Assembly: GCA_034437455.1 (NCBI GenBank)
Contig: DAOTUB010000271.1
Location: 1-10,811 of the forward strand
Direction: 5' to 3'
Source of the DNA: DAOTUB01 sp034437455
GTDB taxonomy: Bacteria > Chloroflexota > Anaerolineae > B4-G1
DNA: 10,811 nt
Shown: positions 6,710 to 10,811 of the stretch, piece after piece
Numbering within the stretch: position 1 is the stretch's first letter
How the letters are laid out: each line of letters starts with the position of its first letter
Translations under genes and position numbers: made by a program
Notes under the pieces: generated by a model
What the model saw: only the letters and a program-made list of their open reading frames with translations
Told to the model about the DNA's origin: nothing
Database searches by the model: none

Positions 6710-6737
6710 TTGACGTTCTGCCAGGATGCGTTAGAAT
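6710..6737 (+). promoter_or_regulatory. Promoter of miaB, predicting a leaderless mRNA
   Basis: TTGACG (6710-6715), a 16-bp spacer and TAGAAT (6732-6737) form a good sigma-70-type promoter. With -7 at 6737, +1 is 6744, the first base of the miaB GTG. The TAG of the -10 box is also the in-frame stop upstream of the gene. Confidence 0.7.
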
Positions 6738-6743
6738 GGCGCT

Positions 6744-8069
6744 GTGAAATACTACATCTCTACCATTGGCTGCCAAATGAACGAGGCCGACTCGCGACGG
6801 CTGGCCTCGGCGCTGGAGCGGTTGGGCTGCACGCCCGCCGACCGCGTCGAGCAGGCCGACGTCGTCGTGCTCAACACCTGCGTCGTGCGCCAGTCGGCGG
6901 AAAATAAAGCCTATGGGCGATTGGGCGCGCTGAAACCGCTGAAGAAGCGAAAGCCAGAGATGGTCATCGGGTTGATGGGTTGCCTGGTGGGTATGAAAGA
7001 CCCGACTCCATTGCGCCGTCGCTTTCCCTGGGTGGACGTCTTTATGCCTCCCTCAGAGCCGGAACCGTTACTCGAGTTCCTGGTCGAGCGAGGCCGAGTG
7101 GACAAAGGCCGGGACTTGGAGACGTTGGAGACCATCCATCGCTACCGCTTGCAAGATAGCGATCTGCTCCTCCCAACCCACGAGCGTGGCCGGCTGGTCT
7201 CGGCTTATGTTTCTATTGTCTTGGGTTGTTCCCATGCTTGCACGTATTGCATCATCCCCTACCGGCGCGGCCCCGAGCGCAGTCGTCCCGTCGAAGAGAT
7301 CGTGGTCGAGGCGGAGTCGCTGGCCGCGCAGGGCGTGAAAGAGATCACGCTGCTGGGGCAGATCGTGGATCGGTATGGGCTTGACTTATCAGACAAATCC
7401 ACTCTGGCTTCTCTGCTCCGCCGTCTCCACGAGATTGAGGGACTTGAGCGTATTCGCTTCCTCACCAGCCACCCTAATTGGATGACAGACGAGTTGTTGG
7501 ATACAGTAGCGGCGCTGCCAAAGGTCTGCGAGCACATTGAGGTACCGGTGCAGGCCGGCGACGACGAGGTGCTGGTCCGGATGCGGCGCGGTTATACCGC
7601 CGATGATTATCGGAGCCTGATCGCGAGTATCCGCGAGCGCATCCCTGGCGTTTCCATCGCTACCGACATCATCGTCGGTTTCCCAGGTGAGACGGAGGCC
7701 CAGTTCCAGCATACCTATGACCTGCTCGCACAACTGCGGCTCGACAAGGCCCACATCGCTCGCTACTCCCCGCGCCCGCAGACGCTGGCCGCCCGCCGCT
7801 TCCCCGACGACGTACCGCAGGAGGAGAAGGAACGCCGTCGCAAGGCGCTCGACGAGTTGCAGGCCGAGATTGTGGGCGAGATCAACGCCCGACTGCTCGG
7901 AGAAACGGTCGAGGTGCTCGTCGAGGGGCGAAGGAAGGGGCGCTGGTGGGGGCGCACCCGCACCGACAAGCTGGTCTTTTTCGAGGATGAGCAGGATTGG
8001 CGCGGACGTCTGGCCCAGGTACACCTTACCTGGACAGGCCCCTGGTCGCTGATCGGAAAAGTCGGATAA
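6744..8069 (+). CDS. miaB: tRNA-2-methylthio-N6-dimethylallyladenosine synthase MiaB
   Basis: MiaB is a radical-SAM methylthiotransferase that converts i6A37 to ms2i6A37 in tRNAs reading codons that start with U. The 441-residue product has all expected parts. The N-terminal UPF0004 domain has its three cluster-binding Cys: C10 (GCQMN), C46 (NTC) and C80 (MGC). The radical-SAM cluster is C162-x3-C166-x2-C169. The core includes SHPNWMTDELL (242-252), VPVQAGDDEVL (267-277) and TDIIVGFPGET (307-317), and a C-terminal TRAM-type domain runs from about 380. The usual LLGQNV reads LLGQIV here, a small deviation. The start must be the GTG at 6744: an in-frame TAG lies at 6732 and C10 is essential, so the next ATG (6777) is too late. 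No Shine-Dalgarno sequence is present, fitting a leaderless transcript. It converges on the next gene with only 16 nt between stops. Confidence 0.96.
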   Translation: MKYYISTIGCQMNEADSRRLASALERLGCTPADRVEQADVVVLNTCVVRQSAENKAYGRLGALKPLKKRKPEMVIGLMGCLVGMKDPTPLRRRFPWVDVFMPPSEPEPLLEFLVERGRVDKGRDLETLETIHRYRLQDSDLLLPTHERGRLVSAYVSIVLGCSHACTYCIIPYRRGPERSRPVEEIVVEAESLAAQGVKEITLLGQIVDRYGLDLSDKSTLASLLRRLHEIEGLERIRFLTSHPNWMTDELLDTVAALPKVCEHIEVPVQAGDDEVLVRMRRGYTADDYRSLIASIRERIPGVSIATDIIVGFPGETEAQFQHTYDLLAQLRLDKAHIARYSPRPQTLAARRFPDDVPQEEKERRRKALDELQAEIVGEINARLLGETVEVLVEGRRKGRWWGRTRTDKLVFFEDEQDWRGRLAQVHLTWTGPWSLIGKVG

Positions 8070-8085
8070 TCTTCAACCCGAAAGA

Positions 8086-9078
8086 TCACGGCTCCAGCAC
8101 GATGCGCCAGGAACCGATGAACGGTCTTTTGTTCCCCGTAGCTGGGCAGGGCTCGAGCCGCACGCCGGTGACCAGTGGTATCCCCAACTCGCCGATACCA
8201 AGCGCGTAGCTCACGTTTCGTTCGGCGTTGAAATCCGCGTATCCCGCTCCCTGTTGAGGCTTGAGGCCGGTCACGGCCCGATCGGCCCCGCCGGGCCACG
8301 TCAGCCAGACCTCGACACCGGCCAGCCCCTCGCCACGCTCGTCTTTCACCACGACCTCGATGCGCGGCGTTTGCTCGGACTGGCATACCAACTTCTTCTC
8401 AGTCAGGTGCAAGCGATCCAAAAGCGGGGGCGTGGGAGTAGGTGTGTAGGTGGGCGTGGGTGTGGAAGTAGGACGGGGAGAGTTGGTTGGTTCAGGAGTG
8501 GGCGTAGTCCCGTAGGGGCCTACGCCACTACGGGGGGTGGACAACGGCGATACGGCCTGCAGGGTGTACGTGGGCGTGCTAGTAGGCTCAGGGGTCGGGG
8601 TAGGCGTGCGGGTGGGAGTGGATGTGGACGTCGGAGTGGGGGAGGGCGTCGTGGTAGCGGTTGGTGTGGGCGTAGGCGTGCGGGTTGGTGCTGGCGATGG
8701 CGGCACTGGCGTATACAGATAAACCAACATCGCCGGGGTGTACACGTCCAATGCCTCGGCCAACGTGGTCAGCCGGCGCATGGCGTCGGCGGAATGACCG
8801 ATGGCGGCGTACTCTTCGATCAGCGCCTCCAACACGTGGGCCACGTCCTCGTGCTCGAGACCATCCAGTCGCGCGAGCGCCCGTTCCAGGTCGCCGTCGG
8901 CCACGTAAGAGATCGCCGTCAGGCGCACCCAATCCCAACGATAGTCGGTGCGTAGCAGCGCCGGGTAGGTGTTGGTCAACTCGACGGGGGCGATGCCCCA
9001 GGTGTAGACCAGGCCCAACGTCAGTCCGATCACCAGCCCGACGATGAGGGCTGCCCGGCGTAGAGCTGGACCGCTCAA
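8086..9078 (-). CDS. Membrane-anchored protein, Pro/Thr linker and Ig-like domain
   Basis: The 330-residue product has a membrane helix at about 10-26, a helical TPR-like region (35-120), a low-complexity Pro/Thr linker (125-219) and a C-terminal beta domain (229-330). The last has two Cys (C232, C311) and the signature VEVWLTWPGG...TGLKP...GYADF, known to me from exported Chloroflexota proteins. The helical region is paralogous to the upstream gene: both have TNT-P--L---DY--D---LTA or its equivalent, then GDLE-A--RL or GNLE-A--RL. The start is TTG at 9076-9078: it overlaps the upstream TGA as TTGA, has GGAGG seven bases away, and places the membrane helix at the N-terminus. Upstream in-frame sequence to 9435 is a shadow of the neighbour. 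It is probably an extracytoplasmic structural or sensing protein; the function is unknown. Confidence 0.82.
   Translation of the reverse strand: MSGPALRRAALIVGLVIGLTLGLVYTWGIAPVELTNTYPALLRTDYRWDWVRLTAISYVADGDLERALARLDGLEHEDVAHVLEALIEEYAAIGHSADAMRRLTTLAEALDVYTPAMLVYLYTPVPPSPAPTRTPTPTPTATTTPSPTPTSTSTPTRTPTPTPEPTSTPTYTLQAVSPLSTPRSGVGPYGTTPTPEPTNSPRPTSTPTPTYTPTPTPPLLDRLHLTEKKLVCQSEQTPRIEVVVKDERGEGLAGVEVWLTWPGGADRAVTGLKPQQGAGYADFNAERNVSYALGIGELGIPLVTGVRLEPCPATGNKRPFIGSWRIVLEP
8422..8706 (-). repeat. Pro/Thr-codon repeat tract inside the 8086-9078 gene
   Basis: The linker is built from degenerate ACN-CCN codon pairs (TPTPTP...), seen on the plus strand as G-rich GTGGGCGTGGG-type runs at about 8422-8510 and 8575-8700. 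A non-repetitive segment (about 8511-8575, encoding QAVSPLSTPRSGVGPYG) interrupts it and carries a 7-bp hairpin (8509-8515 with 8528-8534). On the plus strand 8591-8616 has four close G-runs. Such tracts can change length by slippage. Confidence 0.8.
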
Positions 9079-9443
9079 GGCGGCCCCTCCACATATGGAG
9101 CCAACGTTGACGTAGTCGTTCCCATCGCCTGGGCCAGGCGCGCCAGGCGCGCGATCTCTTCCGGATCGCCGCCGGTTTTGACGAGCCGCTCCGCCAGCTC
9201 GATTACGGACACGACGGGTTTCTTTGGAGCGAGCGAGATCAGCCGTTCCTGGGCTTGTTCCAGGTTTCCCTCTATCTCGTAAGCGGCGGCAGTCATCAGC
9301 AGGTAATCGTCGTAATAATCCTGGCTCAGCACGGAGGGTGGGGTATTGGTATACTTGGCCGGCCAAAGCCACCAGCCGATGGCAAACCCCATCGCTAACC
9401 CCATTGCCACGCCAGCAGCCGCCCACACGGGCCATCGTCGCAT
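9075..9443 (-). CDS. Small membrane-anchored helical protein, paralogue of next gene
   Basis: The 122-residue product has a glycine-rich membrane helix (about 7-26) followed by an extracytoplasmic helical domain: YTNTPPSVLSQDYYDDYLLM (31-50), YEIEGNLEQAQERL (55-68), a short linker, then SVIELAERLVKTGGDPEEIARLARLAQAMG (79-108). The helix pairs suggest TPR-like packing, but no formal repeat is seen. It matches the membrane helix and first 110 residues or so of the downstream gene in order and key residues, so the pair is a tandem duplication; this copy lacks the linker and beta domain. The ATG at 9443 has AGGGAG about 11 bases upstream, somewhat far. It lies 86 nt after the tRNA-Leu gene on the same strand, with a terminator between, so it may have its own promoter, which I could not find. 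Function unknown. Confidence 0.8.
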   Translation of the reverse strand: MRRWPVWAAAGVAMGLAMGFAIGWWLWPAKYTNTPPSVLSQDYYDDYLLMTAAAYEIEGNLEQAQERLISLAPKKPVVSVIELAERLVKTGGDPEEIARLARLAQAMGTTTSTLAPYVEGPP

Positions 9444-9466
9444 CAGCTTATTGTCTCCCTCTACGT

Positions 9467-9507
9467 AAAACGCGGCGCTTGGGGGTATACCCACCCTGGA
9501 CGCCGCG
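9467..9507 (-). terminator. Hairpin terminator after tRNA-Leu
   Basis: On the minus strand the arms at 9501-9507 and 9471-9477 (CGCCGCG/CGCGGCG) form a 7-bp GC stem. The inner palindrome GGGTATACCC lies in the loop. TTTT (9467-9470) follows immediately. It sits 23 nt past the tRNA and before the ribosome-binding site of the next gene, so it should end the tRNA transcript, perhaps incompletely. Confidence 0.6.
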
Positions 9508-9529
9508 ATAAACTTCGGTACGTGAAAGA

Positions 9530-9613
9530 TGCCGGAGGTGGGAATCGAACCCACACGAGGTTGCCCCCAGCGGTGTTTGAGACCGCCGCGTATTCCTGTT
9601 CCGCCACTCCGGC
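9530..9613 (-). tRNA. tRNA-Leu (anticodon CAA)
   Basis: The 84-nt gene folds as a class II tRNA. The acceptor stem pairs GCCGGAG with CTCCGGC and has discriminator A at 9530. The anticodon arm is GCGGT-CTCAAAC-ACCGC, giving anticodon CAA, which reads UUG. A long variable arm (GGGGGCAACCTCG) and a T-arm GTGGG-TTCGATT-CCCAC follow. The 3' CCA is not encoded (the next bases are TCT), so it must be added enzymatically. Leucine identity agrees with the long variable arm and discriminator A. Confidence 0.95.
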
Positions 9614-9622
9614 TCGAGGCAA

Positions 9623-9651
9623 AGTATACCAGAGAACGGGATTCTGGTCAA
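9623..9651 (-). promoter_or_regulatory. Strong promoter of tRNA-Leu
   Basis: On the minus strand TTGACC (9646-9651), a 17-bp spacer and TATACT (9623-9628) preceded by TGG (an extended -10) form a very strong promoter. The predicted +1 at 9616 is only three bases from the mature 5' end at 9613, so the primary transcript would have an almost absent 5' leader. Confidence 0.75.
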
Positions 9652-9692
9652 CTTTTCTCTAGCGCCGGGCATTGTCGAGTGTTTTGGAAAAA

Positions 9693-9721
9693 TTGACAAG
9701 GAGAGTGAAGTGTGCTATAGT
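9693..9721 (+). promoter_or_regulatory. Strong promoter of the subtilase gene leader
   Basis: TTGACA (9693-9698), a 17-bp spacer and TATAGT (9716-9721) are near consensus. The predicted start is about 9728, giving a leader of about 295 nt before the ATG at 10023. The promoter is divergent from that of the tRNA-Leu gene. Confidence 0.7.
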
Positions 9722-9745
9722 CAAAAACTGTAAGTGAGTTTTTCG

Positions 9746-9841
9746 ATGTGTTTTGGCTTCTCAGTGGGTAGTTACCGATGGTTAGATCCTCAATTTGGCA
9801 TCATGCTTTTTGGCCTGTTGTTGCTTTTATGTTTCTATTGA
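9746..9841 (+). CDS. Possible small hydrophobic leader peptide (31 residues)
   Basis: An ATG at 9746, 18 nt after the predicted transcript start, opens a 31-codon frame ending with TGA at 9839-9841. The peptide has a polar start (MCFGFSVGSYRWLDPQ) and a strongly hydrophobic end (GIMLFGLLLLLCFY), like a small membrane peptide. The Shine-Dalgarno match is weak (AAGTGAG, about nine bases away). It may be chance: low-complexity T-rich DNA readily encodes Leu/Phe runs. Confidence 0.25.
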   Translation: MCFGFSVGSYRWLDPQFGIMLFGLLLLLCFY

Positions 9842-9873
9842 CAATGATTGACTGGCGGGACCACCGGTGATCT

Positions 9874-9890
9874 GTAACATTGGTTGTTAC
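9874..9890. promoter_or_regulatory. Perfect 6-bp dyad in the subtilase leader
   Basis: GTAACA (9874-9879) and TGTTAC (9885-9890) are perfect inverted repeats around TTGGT. T-rich TGTTTTGCTT follows, so it could act as a weak RNA hairpin or terminator, or as an operator for a dimeric regulator. Confidence 0.35.
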
Positions 9891-9927
9891 TGTTTTGCTT
9901 GAGTGATCTCGGAGGGCGTTTTGAACG

Positions 9928-9938
9928 AAAGGAGGTGA
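9928..9938 (+). promoter_or_regulatory. Orphan, near-perfect Shine-Dalgarno sequence
   Basis: AAAGGAGGTGA, or 12 nt counting the preceding G, is the full complement of the usual 16S rRNA 3' end. No ATG, GTG or TTG follows at a usable distance: the next codons run into TAG at 9949-9951 in one frame, and other frames lack a start. The subtilase start is 85 nt further on with its own AAGGAGG. Confidence 0.45.
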
Positions 9939-10022
9939 GGTTTATCCGATAGTTCATTTACTGTTTCTGTGCTTTCGATGTTCGATCTAGAAAACAACAA
10001 GTACTAGTTTAAGGAGGAAAAG

Positions 10023-10811
10023 ATGTTGCGCAAAATCTTATTAAGAGCGATGACCGTGCTGGTCATCATCAGTGTGATGATTCCTTTCGTACAGGCAGCG
10101 CCTGACTCGGCTTCTGTGCCAGCCTTGCCGCAGCAACAACCTCCGCCGCCCCAGGCGGAGCTGAGCAAGCTTCATCCTGACTTGCGCGCAGCGGCGCAGA
10201 TGCCCACCAAGGGTTTGGAGACTGTCATGATCGAGGTCTTTGCAGCGGAGGGCGCCGATCTAGGTGCCTACTTTGTAGATGGCAAAGTCTTCGCCCGCCC
10301 GCCCTTTGGCCAAATACAGGTCTTTATCGGTATGGTCAATCCCGCCAACCTGTCCAAGCTCACCTCCGTCGCTGAGGTGCAGGCTGTTCTCCCCATCGTC
10401 CTGGAGCGCAACGCTGAGCCGATGCCTTACCCGGCCGATGATCCAGTGGAACGAGCCAAGCCAGACCCAGTGGAAGTACGGGCCAGAGCCGATGAGCTTC
10501 GCGAAGGGAGCTTGTCGTGGGATAAAGCCAAGGCCTTTGGCGATGGGCGAGCGCTGATCCGCCCGATGGACTGGTTCGAGGTATTGCCGGAAGGCCCCCA
10601 CAAGGCCAAGTCCGCCTGGGACCGGGGCTATGATGGCGAAGGCGTGACCGTGGCCGTGCTGGACGACGGCATTGACGCCGCCCACCCCGATCTTATGGGT
10701 ACGCAGAAGATCTACTCCAGCACCGAGGCATCTCAGTACAACGGCTGGCCCATGGTCTTTAGTCCTTTCTCGATGCTTGTCTACTTCTTCGACGAATTCT
10801 ACGGCACCCCC
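10023..10811 (+). CDS. Secreted subtilisin-like (S8) serine protease, partial
   Basis: The first 263 residues are present; the gene runs off the right edge. A signal peptide is clear: basic MLRKILLR, hydrophobic core (9-23) and a likely cleavage after VQA (25). A Pro/Gln-rich stretch (33-44) follows, then a region with the character of an inhibitor-like propeptide (about 65-130, LETVMIEVF, GQIQVFIGMVNPANLSKLTSV, VQAVLPIV), and a charged linker. The peptidase S8 domain opens at about 195 with AWDRGYDGEGVTVAVLDDGIDAAHPDL, where D214 is the catalytic Asp. The usual VLDTG reads VLDDG, a variant seen in some subtilases. The His and Ser motifs lie beyond the window. AAGGAGG is five bases before the ATG. 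The signal peptide indicates export through Sec. A strong upstream promoter and long leader suggest regulated, possibly high expression. Confidence 0.93.
   Translation, partial: MLRKILLRAMTVLVIISVMIPFVQAAPDSASVPALPQQQPPPPQAELSKLHPDLRAAAQMPTKGLETVMIEVFAAEGADLGAYFVDGKVFARPPFGQIQVFIGMVNPANLSKLTSVAEVQAVLPIVLERNAEPMPYPADDPVERAKPDPVEVRARADELREGSLSWDKAKAFGDGRALIRPMDWFEVLPEGPHKAKSAWDRGYDGEGVTVAVLDDGIDAAHPDLMGTQKIYSSTEASQYNGWPMVFSPFSMLVYFFDEFYGTP

Larger units (their letters stand above)
9728..10022 (+). other. Long AT-richer leader of the subtilase gene
   Basis: This stretch has no large gene. It holds a 31-codon ORF (9746-9841), a tiny 8-codon ORF (9844-9870), a dyad (9874-9890), two copies of GTGATCT flanking the dyad (9867-9873, 9903-9909), an orphan Shine-Dalgarno sequence (9928-9938) and the real one, AAGGAGG (10011-10017). 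I recognise no known riboswitch. The length and content suggest post-transcriptional control, but that is inference. Confidence 0.45.

Noticed and set aside
8254..8955. Plus-strand frame rich in Gly/Arg/Val opposite the Pro/Thr linker
   Set aside because: It is the mirror of the repeated Thr-Pro codons; the composition is explained by that repeat.
9079..9435. N-terminal extension of the 8086-9078 gene up to 9435
   Set aside because: It overlaps the 9075-9443 gene in another frame and has shadow-like composition, while TTG at 9078 has a good ribosome-binding site and a membrane helix right after it.
9473..9495. TATACC as a -10 box for the 9075-9443 gene
   Set aside because: The only -35 candidate (TTTATC) is poor, and the site lies in the terminator hairpin loop.
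9530..9613. tRNA gene as an integration site for a mobile element
   Set aside because: No integrase, no direct repeat of the tRNA 3' end and no other mobile gene are visible.
9838..9853. Two -35-like hexamers, TTGACA and TTGACT, 10 bp apart
   Set aside because: No acceptable -10 lies 16-18 bp downstream of either.
9741..9981. TTTCGATGT occurring twice (9741, 9973)
   Set aside because: A 9-mer repeated once in T-rich DNA is plausibly chance.
9986..10010. TCTAGA and ACTAGT close together, suggesting cloning sites
   Set aside because: There is no vector sequence around them; single 6-mers occur by chance.
1..10811. CRISPR array, insertion sequence or prophage
   Set aside because: No regularly spaced repeats, transposase, integrase or phage structural genes are present.

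Overview
The window looks like chromosomal DNA from a moderately GC-rich bacterium, most probably Chloroflexota (Anaerolineae-like). The assignment rests on style and remembered family resemblance, not on a search: exported proteins with long (Pro-Thr)n linkers, a C-terminal Ig-like domain of the 'WPGG...TGLKP...GYADF' type, a PrsW-like protein with an N-terminal zinc ribbon, and two genes whose promoters sit directly on the start codon.

Layout, left to right. (1) 39-650, minus: an ECF-type sigma factor. (2) 749-1652, plus: two small genes in tandem, the first possibly a BECR/RelE-fold RNase-like protein, the second unrecognised. They diverge from the sigma gene through one promoter region with two good sigma-70-type promoters whose -10 boxes overlap almost symmetrically. 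(3) 1664-1708: a perfect 18-bp hairpin, probably a bidirectional terminator. (4) 1723-5619, minus: a tightly coupled three-gene operon (gaps of 1 and 11 nt): a PrsW-like membrane protein that has lost its predicted catalytic residues, a single-pass protein with a possible PsbP/DcrB-like domain, and a trypsin-like serine protease, probably a lipoprotein, with three internal repeats. (5) 5819-6691 and 6744-8069, plus: an RmlD-like SDR sugar-nucleotide reductase and MiaB (tRNA ms2i6A synthase), both apparently made from leaderless mRNAs. (6) 8086-9443, minus: two overlapping paralogous membrane-anchored genes, the second carrying a long Pro/Thr linker and an Ig-like domain. (7) 9530-9613, minus: tRNA-Leu(CAA), with a strong promoter only about 3 nt from the mature 5' end and a hairpin terminator. 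(8) From 9693, plus: a strong promoter, a leader of about 295 nt holding a 31-codon small ORF, a dyad and an orphan near-perfect Shine-Dalgarno sequence, then a secreted subtilisin-like protease truncated by the window end.

Much of the window concerns the cell envelope: surface or secreted proteases, anchored proteins with extracytoplasmic domains, and an ECF sigma factor of the kind that often answers envelope signals. A link between the sigma factor and the protease operon, resembling regulated proteolysis, is only a hypothesis. MiaB and the tRNA are housekeeping genes. The most unusual points are the symmetric divergent promoter, the two leaderless genes, the PrsW-like probable pseudoprotease and the structured leader of the subtilase gene.
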